40,268 nt of DNA, taken from positions 16,647 to 56,914 of the forward strand of contig VIKJ01000001.1 in the NCBI GenBank assembly GCA_008080615.1. The letters run 5' to 3'. Source of the DNA: Chitinophagaceae bacterium. GTDB lineage: Bacteria; Bacteroidota; Bacteroidia; Chitinophagales; Chitinophagaceae. The position numbers and the translations under genes are program-made. The notes beneath the pieces are model-generated. The model made no database searches and was not told the origin of the DNA. It worked only from the letters and a program-made list of their open reading frames with translations. Below, piece after piece: positions 1-8,234 of this stretch; the first letter of the stretch is position 1; every line of letters starts with the position of its first letter.

Positions 1-278
1 CTGGCCAAAGTATGATGCTGATTTTTTTTAACCAGTTCTTGAATGGCCTGTACAATATATTCAGCTGTAAAATAGGTGGGTGGTTTAAATTTCAAGAGTT
101 CTAGTGAATGAAAAAGCCTTTCAAGATGAAGTTGCTGCAACATCACTTGGCCATTTTTCCATTTCATGGTTTCAAAAAATCCATCCCCATACCTGAAAGA
201 ACGGTTATCAGGAGAAATTAACAATTTATCGGAACGAAGGAATTTACCATCATGAAAAAGAAATAAGGCCTTTGGCAT
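1..278 (-). CDS. Class IV aminotransferase (PabC/IlvE fold), N-terminal part, cut by window edge
   Basis: An open frame runs from an ATG at 276-278 leftwards to the window edge without a stop, giving 92 residues. It begins MPKALFLFHDGKF and contains RYGDGFFETMK at about residues 30-40, the N-terminal signature of fold-type IV PLP enzymes such as 4-amino-4-deoxychorismate lyase and branched-chain aminotransferase. The catalytic lysine would lie further left, outside the window. The gene is divergent from the Nif3-like gene, with 48 bp between the starts. PabC (folate synthesis) fits the short N-terminus best, but D-amino-acid or branched-chain transaminases share the motif, so no symbol is given. 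The family call is firm and the substrate is unknown. Confidence 0.8.
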   Translation of the reverse strand, partial: MPKALFLFHDGKFLRSDKLLISPDNRSFRYGDGFFETMKWKNGQVMLQQLHLERLFHSLELLKFKPPTYFTAEYIVQAIQELVKKNQHHTLA

Positions 279-326
279 AGCTACAAAGATAGAATGAAGG
301 TAAATTCGCTAATAGAAATTATTTAT

Positions 327-1427
327 ATGAAAATAAGCCAGGTTATACAATTTTTAGAAACAAAAGCCCCTCTTGCATATCAAGAACAATATGATAATAG
401 TGGGTTATTAACTGGCAATGCGCAAAACGAATGCGCTGGCATTATTTGTACACTCGACGCAACAGTTGAAGTAATTCGAGAGGCAAAAGAAAGGGGCTGT
501 AATTTGGTGGTTGCCCATCACCCAATCGTTTTCAAAGGACTCACTAAAATCACTGGAAAGAATTATGTAGAACAAGCTTTGATTGAAGCAATCAAAAATG
601 ATATTGCCATTTATGCCATCCACACCAATTTAGATAATATGGCCGATGGGGTAAATTTTGCTATCGCCGAGAAAATGGGCCTAATCAACACCCGTATATT
701 GGTTCCAAAAAGAAATGAGTTGATTAAGCTGATCACGTTTGCGCCAACTGCAGTTGCAGAAAAAGTTCGCCAAGCATTATTCAATGCGGGGGCTGGAAAT
801 ATTGGCGAATACAGTGAAACCAGCTTTAATACTGATGGGTTGGGTACTTACAAAGGCTCAGCAATATCTAACCCAACCATTGGCAAACCCGGAGTAAAAC
901 AGGTTGAGCCAGAAACCAGAATTGAAGTGATTTTACCCAGCTATTTGCAACAAACCGTATTAAATGCCCTTTTCGAAGCCCATATTTACGAAGAAGTGGC
1001 CTATGATCTGGTACCCTTATTAAACGAAAATCGATTAATTGGTAGCGGCATGATTGGCGAGTTGCCAACAGAAATGGCTGAAACTGCTTTTTTAAGTCTT
1101 TTGAAGGAAAAATTTGGTCTTTCTGTAATAAAACATACCCCATTATTGGGGAAACATATTAAAAAAATTGCCCTTTGTGGGGGTGCAGGCAGCTTTTTAA
1201 TACCCCATGCAAGGGCTGCTGGGGCTGATTTTTACGTTAGTTCGGATATCAAATACCATGAATTTTTTGATGCTGAAAACCAACTGGTAGTGGCTGATAT
1301 TGGGCATTGGGAAAGTGAACAATACACTACCCACCTGCTTTTTGCGCTTTTAACCGCTAAATTCCCTAACTTTGCCGTCCTTAAAACGGCGATTAATACC
1401 AATCCGGTACGCTATTTTTTAGGGTAA
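327..1427 (+). CDS. Nif3-like dinuclear metal-centre hexameric protein (YbgI/YqfO type)
   Basis: A 366-residue protein when started at the ATG at 327. An in-frame upstream start at 294 would add 11 residues, but family members begin at MKISQVIQFLE-like sequence, so 327 is preferred. Metal ligands are visible: HHPIVFKGL and AIHTNLDN in the first half, and DIGHWESE near the C-terminus. The middle (about residues 130-240) is the extra alpha/beta insert of the long YqfO-type members, so the length is normal for the long form. Family structures form hexameric toroids with two metal ions per subunit. The biochemical role is unsettled (GTP cyclohydrolase I type 2 is a database name, not an established activity). 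It is followed after 20 bp by the zinc-ribbon gene, probably as one transcript. Confidence 0.9.
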   Translation: MKISQVIQFLETKAPLAYQEQYDNSGLLTGNAQNECAGIICTLDATVEVIREAKERGCNLVVAHHPIVFKGLTKITGKNYVEQALIEAIKNDIAIYAIHTNLDNMADGVNFAIAEKMGLINTRILVPKRNELIKLITFAPTAVAEKVRQALFNAGAGNIGEYSETSFNTDGLGTYKGSAISNPTIGKPGVKQVEPETRIEVILPSYLQQTVLNALFEAHIYEEVAYDLVPLLNENRLIGSGMIGELPTEMAETAFLSLLKEKFGLSVIKHTPLLGKHIKKIALCGGAGSFLIPHARAAGADFYVSSDIKYHEFFDAENQLVVADIGHWESEQYTTHLLFALLTAKFPNFAVLKTAINTNPVRYFLG

Positions 1428-1447
1428 TCTCAAACTACAAACTATAT

Positions 1448-2203
1448 ATGGCATCTGTAAAAGATTTCTCGGTTGAAGAAAAATTGGTAAACCTACTGCG
1501 TTTACAAAAGATCGATAGTAAGTTAGATGAAATTCAAATTCTAAAAGGTGAGCTTCCTATGGAAGTAAGTGATTTGGAAGATGAAATTCAAGGTTTAACA
1601 AGTCGCCAAACTCGTATTGAAGAAGAAATCAATGGTATCAGCGAATTCATTGAAGGCAAGAAAAATGCCATCAAAGATAGCGAGGCCATGATTGCTAAAT
1701 ACGAAAAGCAAAGTGACAATGTAAAGAACAATCGTGAGTTCGAAGCAATCAATAAGGAAGTAGAAATGCAGCAGCTAGAAGTTAAACTAGCCGAGAAGCA
1801 TATCCGTGATGCAAACGAAGAATTAACTGAAAAAGTAAAAGCACTAGAAATTGCTAAGAAGCAAGTTGGGATTAAAGAAGGTGTTTTGAATCATAAGAAA
1901 GGCGAATTAGAAAAAATTATCGCTGATACAGAAAAGGAAGAAAACGCATTGAACAAAGTAAGTGCAGATGCTCGTGCCCATATTGATGAGCGTTTAATTT
2001 ACAGTTATGACCGTATTCGTAAGAGTTATAGAAACGGATTAGCTGTTGTTCCTGTTGAGCGTGATGCTTGTGGCGGATGTTTCAATTCAATCCCTCCTCA
2101 ACGTCAAAGTGAAATTCGCTTGCACAAAAAAATCATCGTATGTGAAAACTGCGGAAGAATTTTAGTGGATTCAGATTTGAATGATACTGTTGAAGCAAAA
2201 TAA
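1448..2203 (+). CDS. Coiled-coil protein with C-terminal C4 zinc ribbon (CdsZ-like)
   Basis: A 251-residue protein. Residues about 10-185 are charged heptad-rich sequence predicted to form a long antiparallel coiled coil. The C-terminus carries a zinc ribbon with C208, C211, C232 and C235 (CGGC ... CENC). This is the architecture of the zf-RING_7 (DUF164) family, whose chlamydial member CT398/CdsZ has a known structure. In Bacteroidota the gene commonly sits directly after a nif3-like gene, as here. The pair is closed by a terminator at 2226-2260. No enzymatic residues are apparent; a binding or adaptor role is inferred from the fold only. Confidence 0.85.
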   Translation: MASVKDFSVEEKLVNLLRLQKIDSKLDEIQILKGELPMEVSDLEDEIQGLTSRQTRIEEEINGISEFIEGKKNAIKDSEAMIAKYEKQSDNVKNNREFEAINKEVEMQQLEVKLAEKHIRDANEELTEKVKALEIAKKQVGIKEGVLNHKKGELEKIIADTEKEENALNKVSADARAHIDERLIYSYDRIRKSYRNGLAVVPVERDACGGCFNSIPPQRQSEIRLHKKIIVCENCGRILVDSDLNDTVEAK

Positions 2204-2225
2204 TATCACAAAAAATTACCAATAC

Positions 2226-2260
2226 AAAGGGTAGTCATATGGCTACCCTTTCTTATTTTC
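2226..2260 (+). terminator. Intrinsic terminator after the nif3/zinc-ribbon pair
   Basis: A perfect 9-bp stem is formed by AAAGGGTAG (2226-2234) and CTACCCTTT (2243-2251) around an 8-nt loop, followed by a T-rich tail to 2260. It lies 22 bp past the zinc-ribbon stop. The possible ATG at 2239 is in the loop of this hairpin, which argues that the next gene starts at 2269 instead. Confidence 0.85.
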
Positions 2261-2268
2261 GGGCCGTG

Positions 2269-3756
2269 ATGAAGCAAATATTTTTGTTGTTTGGTTGGAT
2301 GCTGATTGCGGTAACCTGCATTGGGCAAAAAGTATTTGATTTCAATACAACCTGCATATTGGGCTATCAAGAAATTAGCAAGCTCAAAATAAAATCAGGC
2401 ATCCAGTTTATAGACAAAGCAAAGCAACAAAATCCACAAAATCTTATACCTGTATTATTAGAGAGTTATAGTGATTTCTACACCCTTTTTTTAAATGAGG
2501 ATCCTACAGATTACGAAGCCTTATATCCACATTTTCAACAAAGAATAGATCAATTACAAGAAGGCCCAAAATCTTCTCCATTCTATTTGTATTCACAAGC
2601 CATTTTAAGAATCCAGCGTGCCGGAGTATCTGTAAAATTTGGGCACTTATGGGATGCTGGTTGGGATTTTAGAAAGGCCTACTTATTGCTAAAAGAAAAT
2701 AAAAAACAATTTCCAACATTCACGCCCAACGATTTAATGTACGGAACCTTACAGGCCGTTCTTGGAACTACCCCAAAAGGTTATAAATGGTTAATTAATA
2801 TATTGGGAATGAAGGGCTCTCTTACCGAAGGGATGAAACTAGTGAAGAGCTTTGCTTACAGCAATGACCCATGGGCAAAAATATTTTTTAATGACGCCGC
2901 TATCATTTACCCATACCTCCAATTCTTTTTTGAAAATAAAAAAGAAGAAGCATTGGCATTTACCCAGCAAAAAAAAATAGACCTAATTAATAATCATTTG
3001 CAAGCCTATATGGCCAGTAATTTGGCATTAAATATTAAACAAATAGAACTGTCTAAATCCATAATTCAAAATAGAAACAAATCGGATGAATATTTAAAAG
3101 TGAGTGTTTGGGATTTTGAAATGGGTTATGCAAAATTGTATCATTTAGAATTAACAGAAGCTAAGCAATACTTTGAACAATTCACCCAGCAATTCAAGGG
3201 CAGGTTTTATGTTAAAGATGTTTATCAAAAAATAAGTTGGATATATTATTTACAAGGCAATTTTAAGCAGGCGGAAGAAAGCCGCAAGTTGGTTATCAAA
3301 AAAGGAGCTACAGATGCTGATGCAGACAAAAAAGCATTGAAAGATGCCAAAGCCCTCATTTGGCCCAATCCATTGTTATTGAAAGCCAGATTATTAAATG
3401 ATGGGGGCTATCATACAGAAGCCTATAAATTATTAGCTGGCAAAACAGAATATGATTTTGAAAAGGAAGCAGATAAATTAGAATTTGCATACCGAGCAGC
3501 AAGAATTTACGATGATTTGGGTAAAACGGATGAAGCCATTAAAGCGTACCTGATTACCATAAGGATAGGAAGCAACCGAAAGGAATATTTTGCTGCTCGA
3601 GCGGCCGTTCAAATTGCTCAGATTTATGAAGCCAGGGGTCAAAAAAGTTTGGCCATTCAGTATTATCAAAAATGCTTAGAAATGGAAGACCACGATTATA
3701 AAGATTCTTTAGATCAACGGGCAAAATCGGGCATCGCCAGATGTAAGGGAGAATAA
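2269..3756 (+). CDS. Exported TPR-repeat protein
   Basis: A 495-residue protein. The ATG at 2269 is chosen because the upstream in-frame ATG (2239) lies inside a terminator hairpin, and because 2269 gives a clean signal peptide (MKQIFLLFGWMLIAVTCIGQ). The rest is helical repeat sequence. Tetratricopeptide-like pairs are clearest in the C-terminal third: around LEFAYRAARIYDDLGKTDEA and AAVQIAQIYEARGQKSLAIQ, the latter with the typical A/G/Y/A spacing. No catalytic domain is visible. It probably acts in the periplasm or at the outer membrane as a protein-binding scaffold; the partner cannot be told from context. It is followed by recN after a 90-bp gap. Confidence 0.7.
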   Translation: MKQIFLLFGWMLIAVTCIGQKVFDFNTTCILGYQEISKLKIKSGIQFIDKAKQQNPQNLIPVLLESYSDFYTLFLNEDPTDYEALYPHFQQRIDQLQEGPKSSPFYLYSQAILRIQRAGVSVKFGHLWDAGWDFRKAYLLLKENKKQFPTFTPNDLMYGTLQAVLGTTPKGYKWLINILGMKGSLTEGMKLVKSFAYSNDPWAKIFFNDAAIIYPYLQFFFENKKEEALAFTQQKKIDLINNHLQAYMASNLALNIKQIELSKSIIQNRNKSDEYLKVSVWDFEMGYAKLYHLELTEAKQYFEQFTQQFKGRFYVKDVYQKISWIYYLQGNFKQAEESRKLVIKKGATDADADKKALKDAKALIWPNPLLLKARLLNDGGYHTEAYKLLAGKTEYDFEKEADKLEFAYRAARIYDDLGKTDEAIKAYLITIRIGSNRKEYFAARAAVQIAQIYEARGQKSLAIQYYQKCLEMEDHDYKDSLDQRAKSGIARCKGE

Positions 3757-3846
3757 GTAATAGAAAAAAGTCTGCTAATTGTATACAGAAGCTTTACTAA
3801 CTTGCCCCTATAAAGAAAATCGTAAACCAACAAATTTTTAAAAGCA

Positions 3847-5313
3847 GTGCTGCGTAAACTCATCATACAGAACTATGCCATTATAGATGAAATCACTATT
3901 GATTTTTCTCAGCAGTTAAATATCATAACAGGAGAAACTGGCGCAGGTAAAAGTATTTTGATGGGCGCATTGAGTTTAATATTAGGTGAAAGAGCAGATA
4001 GTTCCGTTTTAGTGAACAATCAAAAAAAATGTTTTATAGAAGGCTATTTTAAAGCAGATCATAAAGCGGAAGTAATAGACTATTTAAAATTGCAAGAATT
4101 AGATATAGATGAAGATTTGGTGTTAAGAAGAGAAATTGCTACAAATGGAAAATCGAGGGCTTTTATTAATGATACACCGGCAACTTTACAGCAATTAAAA
4201 CATTTAGCAGGATTATTGGTAGACCTCCATCAGCAATTTGATACATTAGAACTAGGAGATAGTGATTTTCAAAGACAAGTGATTGACGCACTTGCAGGCA
4301 ATGAAGCAACGCTTTTATCTTACAGAACAGTTTATTTTAACTGGCAGCATATAACGAAAGAACTACAATCATTAAAAGAAGCCAAAGCTGCTTTTTTAAA
4401 AGAATTCGACTATCATCAGTTTTTATTCAATGAATTAGAAGAACTGAATTTAAAAGAGCATGAACTAGAAGAGTTAGAAGTAGAACTTAAAATGCTCAGC
4501 AATGCAGAAGGAATTAAAACCAATATAGATCTGGTTCAAAATAGTTTACACAATTCTGAACAGCCCATTGTTGGCCAGTTAAAACAATTGGGCAATCACT
4601 TGAATGCATTTGCAGCCTTACACCAAGAGCTTCCCGAATTGGTTGCAAGAATGAAAGCAACGCAGGTAGAATTACAAGATATTGCAGATGAGCTAGAAAA
4701 AATTAGCACCCATATTCAGTTTGATGAAAAGAGAATAGAATGGATCAATCAGCGAATGAGTGATGGCTACAAACTAGTAAAAAAACATGGTGTTCAAAAT
4801 AGCCATGATTTAATTCTTGGCATGCCCAATGCCAAAATACAAACACGCTTATTGCCTACTTCACTTCAAGAATATGGCAAGGAACAAATAGACCTTTTAT
4901 TTGATGCCAACAATAGCAATCGTTTTGAACCAATTAGAAAAGTAGCTAGTGGTGGTGAATTGAGCAGACTTATGCTTTGTATAAAATCACTGGTAGCAGA
5001 ATCGATTGATTTGCCCACCCTTATTTTTGATGAAATAGATACAGGTATTTCTGGTGAAGCTGCCAAACAGGTTGGATTGATTATGCAAAAGATGGCTGCC
5101 CAACGTCAAATTATCTGTATTACCCACCAACCACAAATAGCAGGTAAAGCCAATGCCCATTTTTATGTGTATAAAGAAAAGAAAGGCGAAATGGTTAAAA
5201 CCACTATTCGATTATTAGACAATGATGAACGAATAAAAGCCATTGCCAGCATGTTGAGCGGAGAAAAGCCCACAACTGCAGCTATGGAGAACGCTCGGGA
5301 AATGATGAATTGA
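3847..5313 (+). CDS. recN: DNA repair protein RecN (SMC-like ATPase), shortened coiled coil
   Basis: A 488-residue protein starting at a GTG (3847) that gives the usual MLRKL N-terminus. Walker A GETGAGKS is at residues 29-36, the ABC signature ASGGELS starts at 367, and Walker B LIFDEID has D395/E396. RecN works in double-strand-break repair and homologous recombination. The family is usually about 550 residues. Here the text jumps from KKHGVQNSHDLI to LGMPNAK at residues 322-325, so roughly 60 residues of the returning coiled-coil arm appear to be missing, in frame. Both ATPase halves are intact. Whether this is a functional variant, a natural deletion or an assembly error cannot be decided here. 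Confidence 0.9.
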   Translation: MLRKLIIQNYAIIDEITIDFSQQLNIITGETGAGKSILMGALSLILGERADSSVLVNNQKKCFIEGYFKADHKAEVIDYLKLQELDIDEDLVLRREIATNGKSRAFINDTPATLQQLKHLAGLLVDLHQQFDTLELGDSDFQRQVIDALAGNEATLLSYRTVYFNWQHITKELQSLKEAKAAFLKEFDYHQFLFNELEELNLKEHELEELEVELKMLSNAEGIKTNIDLVQNSLHNSEQPIVGQLKQLGNHLNAFAALHQELPELVARMKATQVELQDIADELEKISTHIQFDEKRIEWINQRMSDGYKLVKKHGVQNSHDLILGMPNAKIQTRLLPTSLQEYGKEQIDLLFDANNSNRFEPIRKVASGGELSRLMLCIKSLVAESIDLPTLIFDEIDTGISGEAAKQVGLIMQKMAAQRQIICITHQPQIAGKANAHFYVYKEKKGEMVKTTIRLLDNDERIKAIASMLSGEKPTTAAMENAREMMN

Positions 5314-5386
5314 GAATGGTTATTCGTATATTCGGCACTTCAAATTATGGTGTTAATTTAACTAACTAACGAATAAAAACATTTGT

Positions 5387-6211
5387 ATGGCTTACAATTT
5401 ACTAAAAGGGAAACGTGGTATAATTACCGGTGCTTTGGATGAAAATTCTATTGCATGGAAAGTAGCAGAAAAAGCACACGAAGAAGGTGCCATATTTGTT
5501 TTAACCAATGCGCCTATTGCCATGCGTATGGGAGAAATTAATAAGCTAGCAGAAAAAACGGGCTCTCAAATTATTCCTGCTGACGCAACTAATGTAGATG
5601 AATTAACCAATTTGTTTACTCAGTCTCAAGAAGTATTGGGAGGTAAATTAGATTTCGTTTTACATTCTATTGGTATGAGCGTAAACATTCGCAAAAAAAT
5701 TCCTTACACAGAATCTAATTATGAATATTTTATGAAAGGCATAGATGTATCTGCAATGTCATTTCATAAAATGCTGGCCGTTGCAAAAAAATTAGATGCG
5801 ATTAATGAGTGGGGCAGCGTTGTTGCATTAACCTATATGGCAGCACAGCGTACTTTTCCATTTTATACAGATATGGCAGATATCAAATCTATGCTAGAAT
5901 CTATTGCCAGGAGTTTTGGTTATCATTATGGATTAGAGAAAAAAGTAAGAATCAATACCGTTTCTCAATCTCCTACCAAAACTACTGCAGGTACTGGTAT
6001 CAAAGGCTTTGGAGACTTTTACGATTTTGCCAATGCTATTGCTCCTTTGGGTAATGCTAGTGCAGAAGATTGCGCCAACTATTGTATTACTTTATTCTCC
6101 GATTTAACCAGGATGGTAACCATGCAAAATTTATTTCATGATGGCGGATATTCTACCACAGGAGTAAGTATGGATGTGATGGAAAAATTAGGTATCGCCA
6201 ATCAAGAATAA
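5387..6211 (+). CDS. fabI: Enoyl-[acyl-carrier-protein] reductase (NADH), FabI
   Basis: A 274-residue short-chain dehydrogenase fold protein. It reduces the enoyl-ACP double bond in the last step of each fatty-acid elongation cycle. The FabI-specific N-terminus (GKRGIITGALDENSIAWKVA) binds the dinucleotide. The FabI catalytic pattern is complete: Y150 in LTYM, then Y160-x6-K167 in FYTDMADIK. Length and motif order are normal. It is followed after 26 bp by the SemiSWEET gene, possibly co-transcribed. The 73-bp upstream gap shows no convincing promoter. Confidence 0.95.
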   Translation: MAYNLLKGKRGIITGALDENSIAWKVAEKAHEEGAIFVLTNAPIAMRMGEINKLAEKTGSQIIPADATNVDELTNLFTQSQEVLGGKLDFVLHSIGMSVNIRKKIPYTESNYEYFMKGIDVSAMSFHKMLAVAKKLDAINEWGSVVALTYMAAQRTFPFYTDMADIKSMLESIARSFGYHYGLEKKVRINTVSQSPTKTTAGTGIKGFGDFYDFANAIAPLGNASAEDCANYCITLFSDLTRMVTMQNLFHDGGYSTTGVSMDVMEKLGIANQE

Positions 6212-6237
6212 CCCAACTCATTTTTTAAAACTGTAAT

Positions 6238-6501
6238 ATGAATTTAGTAGAACTGTTAGGTTATTTTGGCGCATTCTTAAGTGCCATTACTTTCATACCA
6301 CAAGTATGGCAGGCTTGGAAAACTAAAAGCGTGGGAGACTTGAGTATTTGGATGATACTGATTGTAATCACCAGTTGTGTTGTATGGCTGGTTTACGCAG
6401 TGAATGTAAAAAGTGGGCCAGTGCTCGCTGCCAATTTAATCGTATTGGCTTTGTCTTTAGTACTGTTTTATTTTAAATTAACTTTTAAAAAGCAAGATTA
6501 A
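6238..6501 (+). CDS. SemiSWEET (PQ-loop/MtN3) small sugar transporter
   Basis: An 87-residue protein with three hydrophobic helices (about residues 5-25, 37-57 and 62-82) forming one triple-helix bundle. The PQ motif P21-Q22 (ITFIPQVWQAWKTKS) is the hinge of the family, and the conserved asparagine of helix 3 may be the one in AANLIVLA. SemiSWEETs act as homodimers in the inner membrane and move sugars by facilitated diffusion; the substrate here is unknown. The start gives a normal-length protein. Transcription ends at the bidirectional terminator 6524-6555. Confidence 0.85.
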   Translation: MNLVELLGYFGAFLSAITFIPQVWQAWKTKSVGDLSIWMILIVITSCVVWLVYAVNVKSGPVLAANLIVLALSLVLFYFKLTFKKQD

Positions 6502-6523
6502 TACATACCCTATTATACACAGC

Positions 6524-6555
6524 AAAAAGCCTCGATACAATCGGGGCTTTTTTAT
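6524..6555. terminator. Bidirectional intrinsic terminator between SemiSWEET and DUF2795
   Basis: A 13-bp stem with one G-T pair (6524-6536 with 6540-6552) and a 3-nt loop carries an A-run on the left arm and a T-run on the right. It can therefore stop transcripts from both directions. It sits between two convergent genes, as expected for a shared terminator. Confidence 0.85.
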
Positions 6556-6609
6556 TCAATGCTAATGTTTACATTATTGGTTGATCAATGAATGCAACAA
6601 TAGATTTAA

Positions 6610-6831
6610 TTAATATTCGTCTTCATTAAACATGAAGTCTTCCTGGCTTGGATAGTCGGGCCAGATGTCTTCAATACTTTCATACACTTCTCCCTCGTCG
6701 TCTAGCTCCTGCAGATTTTCAACTACTTCCAGCGGTGCACCGCTTCTAATTGAATAATCGATTAACTCATCCTTGGTAGCAGGCCAGGGAGCTTCTTCTA
6801 AATAACTTGCTAATTCTAAAGTCCAAAACAT
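6610..6831 (-). CDS. DUF2795 small acidic protein
   Basis: A 73-residue, strongly acidic protein (MFWTLELASYLEEAPWPATK...). It matches DUF2795, a family very conserved in Bacteroidota; the block WPDYPSQEDF near the C-terminus is typical. No function is established. It is a single-gene unit with an exact Bacteroidota promoter (6851-6881) and a terminator (6524-6555) on the far side, so it is transcribed alone. Confidence 0.85.
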   Translation of the reverse strand: MFWTLELASYLEEAPWPATKDELIDYSIRSGAPLEVVENLQELDDEGEVYESIEDIWPDYPSQEDFMFNEDEY

Positions 6832-6850
6832 AGTTTCCGATTATTTTTTG

Positions 6851-6881
6851 CAAAAGTAACCGTATAAATGATATCACCAAA
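6851..6881 (-). promoter_or_regulatory. Bacteroidota-type promoter for the DUF2795 gene
   Basis: On the minus strand TTTG (6881-6878) and TACTTTTG (6858-6851) are separated by exactly 19 bp. This matches the Bacteroidota primary-sigma consensus TTTG-N19-TAnnTTTG. The predicted start of transcription leaves a leader of about 12-15 nt before the ATG at 6831. Confidence 0.75.
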
Positions 6882-6943
6882 TGAGCGTTTACCCTTTGTG
6901 CAAAGAAATGTTTAAAAAATGCCTATTTAGGAGCATGGTTTTG

Positions 6944-6951
6944 TAGGTTTG
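6944..6951 (+). promoter_or_regulatory. Candidate -7 element for the LolD-like gene
   Basis: TAGGTTTG fits TAnnTTTG exactly and lies 22 bp before the ATG at 6974. No TTTG is found 19-21 bp further up, so this is half a promoter and the call is tentative. Confidence 0.35.
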
Positions 6952-6973
6952 TGGAGATAATCTTAGCAAATAA

Positions 6974-7624
6974 ATGCTCAAAGCAGAAAAAATAACCCGA
7001 AAATTTGGTGAAGTTCAAGTACTCAAGGGGGTAGATTTAACCATTCAAACAGGAGAAATTGTAAGTATTGTGGGTTCATCAGGGGCCGGTAAAAGTACTT
7101 TACTACATATTTTAGGTACCCTAGACAGGCCCGATTCGGGAAAAATTTGGTTGAATGACCAAGAAATAGGATTGCTTTCTGCTAAAAAATTGGCAGCTTT
7201 TCGCAATCAACAAATTGGCTTTATTTTCCAATTTCACCATTTGCTACCAGAGTTTGATGCGTTGGAAAATGTTTCTATACCCGGATGGATAGCAGGAACA
7301 TCTAAAACAGCAATTAAAGAACGCGCCCACCATTTATTGGATACGCTAGGGTTATCTCACAGAATGCATCATAAACCCCAGGAGCTATCGGGTGGAGAAC
7401 AGCAAAGAGTAGCTGTTGCCAGGGCTTTAATTAATCAACCCCAGATTGTTTTTGCCGATGAGCCAACAGGCAACCTCGATAGCCAAAATGCCAGAGAATT
7501 GCACCAGCTTTTTTTACAGTTAAATAAAGAAACAGGTACTTCCTTTTTAATTGTTACACATAACGAAGAATTGGCTGCACTTTGTGGTAGAACCTTGCAT
7601 ATGAAAGATGGGTTAATGCTTTAA
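6974..7624 (+). CDS. LolD-like ABC transporter ATP-binding protein
   Basis: A 216-residue ABC ATPase with Walker A GSSGAGKST (about residues 36-44), Q-loop IFQFHHLLPEF, signature LSGGEQQR (about 139-146) and Walker B IVFADEPTGNLDS. The Q-loop and length are those of the LolD/MacB/FtsE class, and LolD (lipoprotein release from the inner membrane) fits best. No LolC/E permease is in the window, so the partner must be encoded elsewhere. The stop overlaps the stop of the convergent adenosyltransferase by 4 bp (shared TTAA, 7621-7624). Confidence 0.8.
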   Translation: MLKAEKITRKFGEVQVLKGVDLTIQTGEIVSIVGSSGAGKSTLLHILGTLDRPDSGKIWLNDQEIGLLSAKKLAAFRNQQIGFIFQFHHLLPEFDALENVSIPGWIAGTSKTAIKERAHHLLDTLGLSHRMHHKPQELSGGEQQRVAVARALINQPQIVFADEPTGNLDSQNARELHQLFLQLNKETGTSFLIVTHNEELAALCGRTLHMKDGLML

Positions 7625-8181
7625 ACGCGGGGCTTCCAAGGAATTTCAGGCACATTTAATTGATGGCTGAAAAAACGAGACAATACAAATAAATAATCGC
7701 TGAGTCTATTGAGGTATTTAATCACCAACGGCTCTACAAAAATATCTTGTTCTTGCATGTTAACACAACAGCGTTCTGCCCTCCTGCAAACACAACGAGC
7801 AATATGGGTTTGTGAAACAGCTAAATGTCCGCCAGGTAGTACAAAGAACTTCATAGGCGCTAACACATCATTCATATGATCTATCTCCCGCTCTAATAAA
7901 GTAATATCTTCTTCTTTTAAATCGGGAATCTTCATGAGGGGCTCTTTTTCTGGATCGCAAGCCAATGAAGAGCCAACCGTAAATAAGCGGTCTTGAATTT
8001 CTTTTAAAATGACTTTACTGTTTGCATCACCAGCATAATCGCCCACAACGCCAATCCAAGAATTGAGTTCATCTACTGTACCATAGGTATCTATGCGAAT
8101 ATGACTTTTGGGAACCTTGGTTCCGCCAATAAGAGAGGTTTTGCCTAAATCGCCTGTTTTGGTATAAATTTTTGTAGCCAT
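7621..8181 (-). CDS. Cob(I)yrinic acid a,c-diamide adenosyltransferase (PduO type)
   Basis: A 186-residue protein of the PduO/MMAB family, which transfers the adenosyl group of ATP to cob(I)alamin to make coenzyme B12. The ATP-binding N-terminus is present (YTKTGDLGKTSLIGGTKV), followed by VDELNSWIG and the C-terminal FVLPGG ... ARCVCRRAERC block with its conserved arginines. The length is normal. The B12-dependent enzyme it serves, probably methylmalonyl-CoA mutase, is not in the window. It lies 53 bp after the ABC ATPase gene on the same strand. Confidence 0.9.
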   Translation of the reverse strand: MATKIYTKTGDLGKTSLIGGTKVPKSHIRIDTYGTVDELNSWIGVVGDYAGDANSKVILKEIQDRLFTVGSSLACDPEKEPLMKIPDLKEEDITLLEREIDHMNDVLAPMKFFVLPGGHLAVSQTHIARCVCRRAERCCVNMQEQDIFVEPLVIKYLNRLSDYLFVLSRFFSHQLNVPEIPWKPRV

Positions 8182-8234
8182 TTTAAATTTCTTGTAATGA
8201 GTACAAAACTAAACCAGAAAAGTTCAACAGAACG

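Noticed and set aside
2239..2268. Earlier ATG for the TPR protein at 2239.
   Set aside because: It lies in the loop of a perfect terminator hairpin and would place MATLSYFRAV before an otherwise clean signal peptide.
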